A DNA stretch of 64,000 nt from Iris pallida (Eukaryota; Streptophyta; Magnoliopsida; Asparagales; Iridaceae), in NCBI GenBank assembly GCA_029216955.1, contig JANAVB010016199.1, positions 10,580,595 through 10,644,594 on the forward strand. Reading direction: 5' to 3'. A model generated the notes under the pieces. The model saw only the letters and a list, made by a program, of their open reading frames with translations, was not told where the DNA came from and made no database searches. The translations under genes and the position numbers were made by a program. This document shows, in pieces, positions 11,100-22,565 of the stretch (positions within the stretch are counted from its first letter, which is position 1; the number at the start of each line of letters is the position of its first letter).

Positions 11100-11499
11100 A
11101 AACTTCTCCACGGCTGAAGAGTTGGTGACGCAATCGAATGCAGCCAAACTTGGCTCCACACAACAGAAGATGGTTGTCCGCTTCGACCAACAGGCGTTCG
11201 AAGAGATGCTCTCCGAAGGAAGCGCTGGCCCGGTCCAGAAGTGCACCAGCACCACGAAGGCTCGCAAAGAGTGGAGGCCAAAATTGTTTGCTCCTTTCCA
11301 GGCCTTTGATGGAGTACTCCCTGCTACCCAAGACGGCGAAAGCGATTCTCGTGCGGCCCCACTTCAAACCATAGAAAACTCTGCTGTCCCCAAGTCCGGC
11401 AGAGGAAAGCACTACGATGCTGGACTTGCAGGGGCAAAGGGCGATTCTATGTGCACCAGAAAGAAATCGAACAAGGGTCCTAGCCGCAAAGCAAAGACT

Positions 11500-11679
11500 C
11501 ATGCGGCCAAGATTGGCAGCCGCACGAATGATGACCATGCGGCTGAAACTGCTAGCCAGATGCATAGTACTCATGCGGCCGGGATTTCCAGCCGCATGCA
11601 GAATACTTATGCGGCCAGGGTTTCCAGCCGCGTGGAAAAGATTCATGCGGCTACGATCACCAGCCGCATGAGGATCGCT
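11500..11679 (+). repeat. Five 36-bp repeats coding 12-residue units in the E N-terminal extension
   Basis: Units begin at 11500, 11536, 11572, 11608 and 11644 and read HAAKIGSRTNDD, HAAETASQMHST, HAAGISSRMQNT, YAARVSSRVEKI and HAATITSRMRIA. Several units contain CATGCGGC followed about 11 bp later by GCCGCATG, an inverted pair of the same motif that fills the LTRs. Confidence 0.92.
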
Positions 11680-14600
11680 GATTCCAGCCGCATGACGCCT
11701 ACTCCACGTGGCTCCATCTTCGATCGACTCTCCTATGGTCCTGATCTCTTGTGCTCCCAAGAGGATATGTCTGATTCTCTCCAGTACCACTTGGACTCTT
11801 CCTACTATGTGCCCTCACGCACTAGAGTGAAGAAGTCCAAGGCAGCGCGAGCTTGGCAAGTCCAGCAGACTGTTCCGACCTCTAACCATCCGAGCGTTCT
11901 GCATACCGTTATACGGGCCTCTGATGGAAAGTTGTACAGAACCACTCGAATCCAGCCCCCGGCGGCAAATGGATAAAGTGGTTCCTCTGACCTGCATGAG
12001 GCTATCCTCCACAAACGCAAAGAAAGAGAAGGGGTCTCGATGTGCAAAGAGTCCTCACACGGACATCACTGCACCCCGATCATCGTCAACTGCTGTTGCA
12101 ACAATGCGACAATAAAAGAAGACCGGCCATCCGTCTTCCAAAGGCTACAGCATCCGAGCTCAGAGGACGAGGCGCCTCCAGTTGTCTCTTGCAACTCTAC
12201 TCATAAAAACCCCGTCGAGGGGAGAGGGAAGAAGACAAGTACCTCCAGCCCAAGGATATCAACCACTACAGCTAAAAACTTCCTTCTAAATGGTTGTCCA
12301 CCACCGGAGTTTTCCAAGGCACCCGTTCAAAGACAAAATCTGCTACAATGGGAGATTCATCATCTATATCGCTGGAGGCCTTGGGAACTGGGGGGTAGCA
12401 CTCCTCCGAACATCCATGATAATCCGATGTTCCAAGGAGACGAGCCCGGGGAGACAACTCTCCCATCAGGTACAGCAAATGCTGATGTCCCCGAGGACAT
12501 CCATGACACTCAGGATGAAGCAAGCTTCGAAGCTGGGGGTACTATTCCCTCCGAGTCCGAACCCGAAGATAACAATCCCACATACCCCGATGACTTCTCG
12601 GTGCATGGGTATGACTCGGAGGGCACATCCTCCACCGTTCCTTCCATCACTCCTCATGTAAGAACGGTGTTCATGACGAACAGCAATCAAGGTGGTTCCA
12701 GTGATCGCCAACGCATCGACACTCTGGAGGCTATACTGCAGGCCTTGGTCAAGTCTGTAGATGAAATCAAGGCAGCTCTTCCAACTCTGCAAGGAGGGAC
12801 GCCTGGCCAAACAAGCACGGGTCCTACGGTCAATGCGGACTCAAACTCAGCGGCACCGAACCCGGGCAATAATCCCCCTGAAACAACGGCCCCCACCATT
12901 GCAGATGAGGCCCGAGAAGTAAGAAGAGAGGTTCAGGAGCTCCGAGCCATGTTCCACGCCCAAAAAAACTCTCAAGACCTCAGAATGCGGCAACCATACC
13001 CTGCTGAATGGAGGGATGTTCCATTCCTACCAAGATATAAGCCGTTCAATGTCAACCCGTATGATGGCAAGACCTCGGCAAGTCGGTACATCACTTACTT
13101 CGAGGTCACCACCGACCATCTGCCCAATGATGATGCTATCCTCACGCGATTATTCATTGGGGCATTGGAAGGAGTCGCCTTCGACTGGTACCGCAACCTG
13201 CCAGACAACTGCATCCACTCCTTCGCCGGCTTCAAGCGTATGTTCTTGGAGAGATTCTACGAGGTAGGGCAGGACGTCACGATGTCCACCCTCATGGACG
13301 TCATTCAAGGGGAGAAAGAGTTGATAATGAACTATATTGAGCGGTTTCGCTAAACCGCGATGAAGCTGCCCTCAGGAAACCCGAATTCCTCCTTGATAGA
13401 AATTTGCCAAAAGAGATTGCTCCCAACAATCAGTCTCTGGATGGGCGAGAGTCAATTCAAGGACTGGAAGGCATTTATCATCAGTGCCACGAGTGCCAAA
13501 GAACGTTTGAAGAAGGCTCGCCAACTGGGATTACACATCTCGGAGGGAGAGAACAAGGGCAAGCGTTCCAACACCAACAACGACAATGGGGGTAGCCCCT
13601 CCAACAATCGAGACAATAAGGGGAAGCAGGCTATGGTGGTTGATACAGCCCAAAAACCTGAGTCAAAACTGGCAGACAAATAATGGCCGCAAATCACTTA
13701 CTCTTTCGAAGACGGCCACGTCAAGCCTATCTTGGACATGCTCATACAAGGAGACAGAATTCAACTTCCTCCACCAAGACAGGAACCTCGGCCGGCGGAT
13801 CTAGAGAACCCAAAGTTCTGCCATTACCACCGCTACGTCCACCATGCTACACACGACTGCTACCAACTGAAACGATACATCCAAAACCTCATCGATTCGA
13901 ACGCTCTGGCCATCGATTTTGAGGAGGTAACCATAGCAGCCAACATGGTGTCCGTACAATTTGGCAGCTTCCCTCCAACAGAGACTCAAGACGGTGTCAT
14001 ACCCATCCCTCTGGCAATAATAGAAATTGCTAATCTTCCGCCTGCTCGGGATCAAGCTGCTGGTCTAATACCCCTCACCACATCACGAGGAGAAATCATG
14101 TGGGTCCATCCGGACCTGGTCCACAAGGTGACTCAGTCCACGCCGCCTCCCATTCACAAGAAGAGAAGTGGAAAAGTCAGATCCTGCCGCACCATCTCGG
14201 CAGATGTGGAAGAGGTCACGGCCGTCGTTACTCGATCTGGAGCACAATCCCAACCTATGGCTGAGAACTCGACTAAAGATCATCCGCCAGCTACCACTGA
14301 CGCTCCAGGGCCTTCTTAGCCTCCGACGACCGACAAGCCTAGGCCGAAGGAGACTCGCTTCGACAAATCTCTCCGAAAAAAGATACCTCAGGGGCTGGAG
14401 AGGCCCTACAACTTCGACATCTTGGCACAATTGGCCAATACACCGGCCAAATTGTCCTTATATGAACTCCTGAGGCTCTCGAAGGATGTCCGCACAGCTT
14501 TGAGCGATGCACTCCAAAATGCCGATGCATACTTGGCTCAGGTCAACCTCACGGGAGAAAATCAGCCTGCGGATCTCCGAGACAGTACATGTACGGGAGC

Positions 14601-17600
14601 GATGCCCAGTATCGTCTTCACTCCACAGGACACGCTCATCAAAACCAACCTGCACGATCGCCCATTATACTACACTGGATACATCGGCGACGTAAAGGTG
14701 GATCGAATGCACATTGATCCTGGGTCTTCCATAAGCATCATTCTGAAGGGTTTGCTACATCATCTTCGTATTCCAATGCATCGCCTGACGCCCACAAGCA
14801 CTGCCATCAGCGGTTTCAATTCGGGCAGGAGCTACCCCATTGGGAAGATTCGTCTGAAGTGTCAAATTGGCGATCTCTAGTCGGAAGTCACTTGCTACGT
14901 CATAGATGCCGACACTTCTTACAACATCCTTTTGGGGCGCCCTTGGATACACGATTAAATGATCGTGCCTTCCACGCTGTACCAATGCTTCAAATATGTC
15001 GATAAGCACGGCTTCGTGAGGACAGAATTCGCTGATATCGATTCCTTCAAGGGGGTCGAATCCTACTACCCAGACTCCTGCCTATACGAAAAGTCGAAGA
15101 AGCACCTTGGTGAAGGAGATGTGTAAGCTCGTACCAAGACAGTCGCAGGATCAGGAGAACCTCTGACGATCCACCTCCAAGCTCATAAACCTGGCAAGTC
15201 CGTACCCCTTACAGCCACTCTGCGTAAGGACGCAATTAGCCTTTCGGCGCAAGAAGAACAGATGATAATCCGACTGCCGAGGTCGGGCCAAGTGCCGAGA
15301 CCTACAACAGAGCCACTGGCAATTAGACTGCCAAGAATTGGCCAGCCCCAAATCGAGAAGCTCAATCCCTCTGACAAACCAATGACGATACGTCTCCCCA
15401 AGAAGAGTCATCACCCCGATGCAAGGTCTGGGATATCTAGCGAACCAACCACTCCCCGCCCAGCATCGAGTACCAAACTGGGGGTTGCTAGTCTGCCAAC
15501 AACTCCACGCTCTGCTCCACCAGAAGAACCTCTAACGATCAAGCTGCCCAGGTCGTCCTCTCAGTCTTCATTTATACAGGGGGTAGCCGAAGAGGAACCG
15601 GAGCTAGCCAAGTATGTGGTTGCCCACACTGATGGTCCCTCCGCAGATGATGTAATCCCCCTAGAAAAGATACCTTACTTCATCAATAAAGGGCTATCTT
15701 TGAACTACATCGAGCTTAATAAGCTTTGTACAATGTACGCCATAGAACATGGTATAGGCACCCACCTACACACACAGGTGACAAATGTGCACACCGCAAT
15801 CCAGCTTATTCCAGCAGAAGATGCTTACCGCATAATCGAGGGAGGGGATCATCCAATTATCTTCGGCCGGAAGGACGATCCGCGTTCCTTCACCATAAAA
15901 GAAGTCGATCTCGGGTCAGATGCCGGGAGACTGCCTCTGTATCTTTATAGCCTCCAGTCCAAATATCTCATGAAAAAATAGGGATATGATCTGGAGACTA
16001 CGCCAGGCTTGAACTACAGCACCGGACGACGATTACCTTTGAAGCCACCAGTCCCGGCTGGCAAGCCACGGGACTACTATAGTAAAACTCGGTGTGGATT
16101 GGGGTATGTAACACCCACGACGACCCCTGAGAGTTCAGATGAAGATTGTGACTGGCAGTCACATTCAACCGGGTCACCAACCTCCGACTCGGATGCCAGC
16201 ATCGGAGACATATTCAGATAAGTCCTGTCAGTCAATATGGCATTCACCGACGCTTACGAAGAAGACGAAGACATTCCAGAAATCCTCGAGCTAGAGCCAT
16301 GGGCCCAACAGCTGGATGCACAATGGGAAAAGCGGTTCGAGCAGAGAGAACCTCCCACCGAAGATGAGGTTATGCAAATCGACCTCGGCAGTGAATCCTC
16401 TCCAAAGCCAATCTTCGTAAGTAAAAGCTTAACAGACGAAGAGCAAGAATCGCTGCTGGAACTTGTCAGAGAATATATTGATGTGTTCGCATGGAGTTAT
16501 GAAGACATGTCGGGGTTAGATCCTGATATTGCCCTTCACAAACTCAACATTCGGCCAAATGCAAAGCCAGTCAAGCAGCAACAGCGACGCTTTCGTCCAG
16601 GCGTCATGGATGGGATCGAAGCCGAAGTCAACAAACTAATAGCCAGCGGCTTCATTCGTGAGAAACAACATCCGGATTGGGTCGCCAACATAGTTCCGGT
16701 CCTCAAGAAGAACGGGAAGATCCGAATCTGCATCGACTTCCGCAATCTGAACGAGGCATATCCCAAAGACGAATTCCCCCTCCCTATCACAGACATCATG
16801 ATTGACAACACATACGGCTTCGAACGCATGTCATTCATGGATGGATTCTCGGGGTACAACTAAATCAAGATGTCTCCCGATGACGAGAAGCATACATCAT
16901 TCCGAACACCGATTGGCACATACTGTTACACAGTCATGCCTTTCGGTTTAAAGAATGCTGGCGCCACATATCAACGAGCCATGTGTATCATCTTCAGAGA
17001 ACACTTGCGCAAGACGGTGGAGTGCTATGTCGATGACATCGCCGTCAAAAGTCGCTGTAAGGGAGACCATCTGCAGGACCTGAGGACGGTATTCGACCTG
17101 ATGCGAGCCCACAATTTAAAAATGAACCCTACGAAATCTTTCTTGGGCGTATCCAACGGAAAGTTCTTAGGTTTCATCATCACCGCCCAGGGTATTCATG
17201 TAGACCCTGAAAAGACGAAGGCAATTATGGAGATGGGTCCCCCAAAAAATCTCCGCGAACTCAGAGGCCTTCAAGGGAGGCTAGCTTACATCAGGAGGTT
17301 CATTTCTAACCTCTCTGGGCGATGCCGACCGTTCACCCACCTTATGAAGAAAGGCGTATCATTCGTATGGGACGAGGAATGTCAGCGTGCCTTCGACAGC
17401 ATCAAAGAATATTTGTCAAATCCTCCAGTCCTGGTAGCCCCGGTTGCTGGAAAGCCATTTCTGCTCTACGTACAGGCAATGGAACATTCCCTTGGTGCTC
17501 TGTTGGCACAAAACAATGATGCAGGCCATGAACAAGCTATATACTACCTCAACCGAATGATGATTGGGCCAGAGCACCGATACACCGCTGTAGAGAAGGA

Positions 17601-19689
17601 ATGCCTCGTCTTGGTGTTCGCCATTCAAAAGATGCGGCACTATGTCATAGGACAAACCATACATGTGATCTCACGAGTCAACCCTCTCAGAGTCCTCATG
17701 ACTAAACCAGGGGCACTCAGCTCTCGCCTCGCTACATGGGCAATATTGCTATCCCCCTATCATATGATCTTCGTCCCGCAGAAGGCTGTCAAAGGTCAAG
17801 CCTTGGCAGACTTTTTGGCAGCCCACCCAGGCTCGGAGTCATCCAGAATATACGAAGAAATCCCAGATGAGGTCGCCGACTCGAATGCAACCACTCACGA
17901 TAGCATATGGCGGATGTTCTTCGACGGCGCTTCGAGAACTGGACCCAAGGGAAACATCGTCGTTGGAGTCGGGGTGGTGCTGATTTCCTCTACCGGGCTG
18001 GTGATCAATCGCGCGTACTCCCTCACGGAACCATGCTCTAACAATGTGGCCGAGTACAACGCTTTGGTCATCGGTCTCCAACTTACGAGAGAGCTTGGGG
18101 TAGAATATCTTGAAGCATACGGCGATTCACAATTAATCGTTAATCAGATCCAGGGTTCATACGAAGTCCGCCATGAAGACATGATCCCCTATCACCAAAT
18201 AGCGATCAACATTATCTCGTCATTTGAGGGATTCTTCATCGAGCACATTCCCAGACTCCAAAACATCGAAGCCGATGCCCTACCGGGCCTTGCCGCTTCC
18301 TTAGCAGTACCGAACCACACTCGTCATTCGGTTGACGTGATAGGCCACGAACTGGTCTGCCCCAAGAACAACGTTCAATTCGTGGCGAGCTATTACGCCC
18401 AGGCGGTCGACGAAGCACCAGACTGGAGGCAGCCATTCATCGACTTCGTCGTCTACGACATCCTTCCAGAGAATCCAAAGGAAGCCACCTCCATCAGACG
18501 GCGTTCTCTCAGATTCTTCTACGATACAGATACGAAAATGCTGTACCGCCGATCCTACGATGGATTATTGCTTCGGTGTCTATCAAACGCAGAAGCCAAA
18601 GAAGTCGTACGCGAAGCTCATGACGGTGTCTGTGGGGCCCATCAACCGGGCCCAAAATTGCAAGACCGTCTTCGCCGAATGGGCTACTACTGGCCAACGA
18701 TGGTTACAGATGCAATAGACTATGCCAGGAAATGCAAAGCCTGCCAAGTCCACGCGGACTTCATTCACCAACCATCCGAGCTTTTACATCCGACAGTGGC
18801 GTCCTGGCCATTTGAAGCATGGGGAATGGATATCATCGGTCCAATTGCTCCACCTTCCTCCCGAGGACACCGATTCATACTTGCCATTACAGATTATTTC
18901 TCCAAATGGGCGGAAGCTATCACACTTGCCGAAGTAAAGACGTCAAACGTGATCAGCTTCCTCAAGTATCACGTCATATATCGCTTTGGACTGCCCCGAA
19001 GGATCATCCACGATAATGGTCCGCAGTTTGCTAGCCATGCCTTCTATCGGTTCTGTGACAAGCACCGCATCCAAAATATTGCTTCAACGACATACAATCT
19101 AGCAGCAAACGGGTTGGCAGAGGCATTCAACAAAACAATCATCAAGCTGCTCAAGAAGTTTGTCTCTTCCAACAAACGCGACTGGAACGAAAAGCTTGGA
19201 GAATGCTTGTAGGCGTACCGTACCACAGTCTGAATATCCACTGGGAACACGCCATTTTCCTTGGTGTACGAGAGTGAAGCAGTCCTCCCATTGGAGACTC
19301 AAATACCCTCACTCCGCGTCGCCCTCTCTTATCAATTGACGACAGATGATAACTACCGTCGTCGGCTACAAGAGTTGGAGGCCTTGGATGAAAAGCGCCT
19401 CTTGGCTTAGCAACGAATTGAGCTATACCAAGCACGCATCTCTGGAGCCTTCAACAAGAAGGTCAAAATCATAACATTCCAAGTGGGCAATCTCGTTCTG
19501 GCAGTCCGAAGGCCGATGGTCATGACTCATAAGACCGTCGGCAACTTCCAGCCAAAATAGGAAGGTCCATTCATCATTGAGGCTGTGTTCTCCAACGGCG
19601 CTTACCGCCTCGCAAAGCAAAATGGGGATTTGCTCATGCTGCCTGTCAACGACAAGTTCCTGAAGAAATATTATGTCTAAACGACATTC

Positions 19690-20135
19690 CAGATCATCGA
19701 GTCATGTACCCGCTGGTACCGCTGAACTCACATCCATATTCTCTCCAGATTATCGAGTCATATACCCGCTGGTACCACTGAACTCACATCCACATTCTCT
19801 CTAGATTATCAAATCATGTACCCGCTGGTACCTCTGAACTCATCTTCACATTTTCTAAATTTTTGAGTCACGTACCCGCTGGTACCGCTGAACTCACATC
19901 CACAATATTCCAGATTTTTGAGTCACGTACCCTCTTGTACCGCTGAACTCATGCCCTTCTTCCATAAAAGTATCCCAAACTACCAAGTCATGTATCCACT
20001 GGTACCTCTGAACTTACACTTTGATTCCAACATTCATGGATTGTCAAGTTATGTACCTGCTGGTACCCCTGAACTTACATCCCGGTCACTCTTTTAAAAG
20101 AAAGTCATGTATAACCGTACCACTGAACTTTTTTC
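19690..20135 (+). repeat. Tandem repeat after pol, units of 54-65 bp
   Basis: About eight units share the core GTACCCGCTGGTACCGCTGA and AACTCACATCC, with starts near 19706, 19763, 19818, 19872, 19927, 19992, 20053 and 20109. Post-pol tandem repeats are common in Tat/Ogre-type elements and can seed satellites. Confidence 0.88.
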
Positions 20136-20159
20136 CTGAAAGAGATCCTCCCTCATGAT

Positions 20160-20900
20160 CCATTACCCGTACTCCCAGTGCACAAAAAAGGGTAACGGGT
20201 CCACAAACTTCCAAAACGACCATGTCGATGCTACCTCTGAGTCGTCTCAATTCTGCCAAAAAAAAATCACCCCTTACATAGAACTTCCATGTCCTCATTA
20301 CCTCTGAGTCATTCTATGTACCCCCTCTTCATTGAGCCCACTCCTGCCATGTCCTCATTACCTCTGAGTGGGAAGGCTCCGTCGAAGAAACCTTCATGCT
20401 TGCCATGTCCCCATTACCTCTGAGTAAGTATGTCGATTCCCTTTCAACCTATTATCTGTGCCCACAACCGGAGTACGACAAGGATAATAGGTCCACAAAT
20501 GTCCTCTGTTGACCACAAGTATCCTCCGTTGAATTCACTCCTGCCATGTCCTCATTACCTCTGAGTAGGAAGATTCTACGGTAAAACCCTCATACTTGCC
20601 ATGTCCTTATTACCTCTGAGCAAATATGTTGGTTCCCTTTCATCCTATTATCAGTATCCTAAGCCAAGGTACGCCAAGGGTAATAGGCCCACAAATATCC
20701 TCCGCTAAGTTTCTTAGCACAAGTCCACCATCTCTCATCATGCCCCGGAAGCCCAGCTGCTCTACGGCTTTCCTTTTTCCGATACTAAGAGCATCCATGA
20801 CCACTTTGCCATGGCTGTTCCAGGTATCCTAACCAAACTTGTCATCCGTACCTAAAACCAAGGTATGCCATGGATGACAGGTCCACAAACAAGTCCCCCA
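20160..20900 (+). repeat. Second post-pol repeat block, mixed higher-order units
   Basis: CCATGTCCTCATTACCTCTG recurs six times (about 20220-20600). A second phrase, GGTAATAGGTCCACAAA with variants, recurs near 20190, 20485, 20680 and 20870. The two alternate, which suggests a decayed higher-order repeat of 200-290 bp. Confidence 0.75.
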
Positions 20901-21065
20901 TGTGGGGCAAACAACATCACAGGCACAGTAAGCAATACAAATGAAGGGTACAATTGAAAGCACTCTTTATTTGGAGGAAGAAAAAAGTACTACATGTTTG
21001 GGACCACGTCCCGTTCAAAAGAAAAAAGAGAGAAAAGAAAAAAAAACAAAAGAAAGAAAAGACGA
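20901..21065. other. Spacer between post-pol repeats and the antisense gene
   Basis: Purine-rich plus strand (AAAGAAAAAAGAGAGAAAAG type) with no coding or repeat structure that I recognise. On the minus strand it would be the 3' UTR or downstream region of the antisense gene. Confidence 0.4.
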
Positions 21066-22487
21066 CTACATTTCGGCAGTACTCAATTCAAGGAGACGGT
21101 TTCTCACTAAGGTGGTCCCCCGCTCAATCCGCTATCGAGCCCGACGCTCAGCCTCCTGGGATAACCGCTCCCCATTGTCCAAATCCATGAGCGCCTGGCA
21201 GTCATCTTGCAACTTCTTCAGGGCAGTCTCCAGGTCAGTCGAAGCTTGATTAACCCTGTCAGCCTCCTGAACAATTAGTCCCCTGTTAGTACGGGCAACC
21301 TCAAGTTCGGACTCCAAGAAAGTCAACTTTCTCTGAAGCACGAGAATCTGCTCCCGCGTGTCAATAATCTCACGAGAGGCAGTCTCCTCCCGAGCTGTGA
21401 CGTCTTCAGTCACGTGACTCAATTGATCATACCGATCAGATAAATCGCTGAGGTCCTGCAGTATGGCCGACCTGGTTTTGTCCCGAGCAGCTTTAGTCCT
21501 CTTTAGGGCGGCAATAAGGGAACCCCGCTCCTCATTTATAACAGCAGACAGATCAGCCTGCCACAATACCCGGAGCTCGGCCACCAGCTGATCAGTCTCT
21601 AACAATTTCGCCTCCAAAAATGCGGCCATTCCTGCATCACCAGGGAGGTTCCTAAGGATATCAATTTGACCCTGGGCGCATTGCCGAGCCAAGGTGAAGG
21701 AGGTCCCTCTTTCCACAGCAGCTTCTATTCCCCTCTTCAAATGACGATGAAAACTGGCAACCACGTCCTGTAACGCATCGTCCAAAACTTCCGCAGAGGA
21801 TGGCGTCAGAGGAAGCGGGGATGGAAACATCGGAGGAGCGACGCTGGAGCTTGCCACCGGGGGAACAGAGTCTGAGCAGAACGATGCGTGAATGGCGGCT
21901 AACTCGTCTTCCGCCGCCCGGAGAGCATGGATACTCGGTAGGGCAGAAAGGTCGATTCTCGGAGCCGCCGGAGCAGAAGATGACGCAAGGACCATCATTC
22001 CCTGTCCCGACTGCCCCGATACTTGGCCCGCTAAACTCGAGCTCCCAGAAGGCCCATCAAAATGAGCCGGAAGGTGAGGGGATACACCCCTCTCCACCAG
22101 TGCCCCTTCGGCTGGATTTGTCTCAACAATGTCCATCCTCGGCACTGGAGAGGCAGGACCTGTATGCCCAGAATAACAATCAATCGACGTAACCCGAAGG
22201 ATGTGATGATAGAGCAGATAGGCCTCCTTACGGGTTAAGATTCGGCTTATCTTACCAAGGGAGGAGCATGGAGGCCGCAGCTCATTCGCAATTGGCATGG
22301 TCTCCTCATCCGCAATCTCTAAGTTAAACTCGGCAGCGTCCTCTGTCCCCATCACCTCGAAGGGGGATATGGCTCGATTGGCATCATCTCGAGGAGATTC
22401 TGCGATTTCAGAGACAGACTCACGGAAGCCCCCGCCATTCCGAGTCACCACCTCGTCATCTTGAGACTCTTCTTCTTTTCTTGACAA
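21066..22487 (-). pseudogene. Antisense gene of element E, exon 3: coiled-coil C-terminus
   Basis: The minus-strand frame continues that of 22566-24952 across a 78-bp GT...AG intron. The exon starts LSRKEEESQDDEVV and has a Ser/Pro-rich middle (SVPPVASSSVAPPMFPS). It ends in a long Glu/Leu/Arg-rich helical region (LEAKLLETDQLVAELRVLW through LVLQRKLTFLESELEVARTN), a likely coiled coil for self-association. The frame meets TAG at 21132. That stop is a one-step change from CAG, and the next stop at 21066 gives a natural-looking end. It lies on the strand opposite pol, between the post-pol repeats and the 3' LTR. The function of this region is unknown. Confidence 0.72.
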
Positions 22488-22565
22488 CTACAAAGGGGAA
22501 AGAAGATGATTAAAATCGAAGCTAGAAGGAAAGAAGGAAGGAAGATTCGGGAGTGGTTTGGTTAC
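22488..22565 (-). other. Predicted 78-bp intron 2 of the antisense gene
   Basis: On the minus strand CAGAG|GTAACC opens it and CCTTTGTAG|TTGTC closes it, with a T-rich 3' half (TTCTTTCCTTCTAGC). It is a multiple of three, so the frame is unchanged, but it ends in an in-frame TAG. That favours a real intron over coding sequence. Confidence 0.65.

Larger units (their letters stand above)
11068..19680 (+). pseudogene. Gag-pol polyprotein of Tat-type element E, one frame with 14 premature stops
   Basis: One frame (about 2870 codons) runs from the LTR edge to TAA 19678. In order: a basic N-terminal extension with five 12-residue repeats (11500-11679); an acidic region; gag capsid (about 12985-13400); a Cys/His segment CHYHRYVHHATHDC (about 13820); protease with DPGSS (14716); RT with YVDD (17026-17037); gypsy RNase H (about 17330-17830); a second RNase H with FFDGAS, NNVAEYNAL, GDSQLIVN and EADAL (about 17910-18300), the archaeal type of the Tat clade; integrase with an H-H-C-C finger (KCKAC), GMDIIGP, HDNGPQF and AEAFNK (about 18600-19250). 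Premature stops begin at 11974, 13351, 13681, 14317, 14878, 14956, 15124, 15979, 16219, 16861, 19210, 19231, 19408 and 19558, with no frameshift. The start may be 11068 or 11080. Activity is lost. Confidence 0.93.

Noticed and set aside
21132..22192. Plus-strand open frames opposite the antisense gene (20941-21249, 21800-22192)
   Set aside because: Shadow frames of the well-supported minus-strand gene, with no motif.
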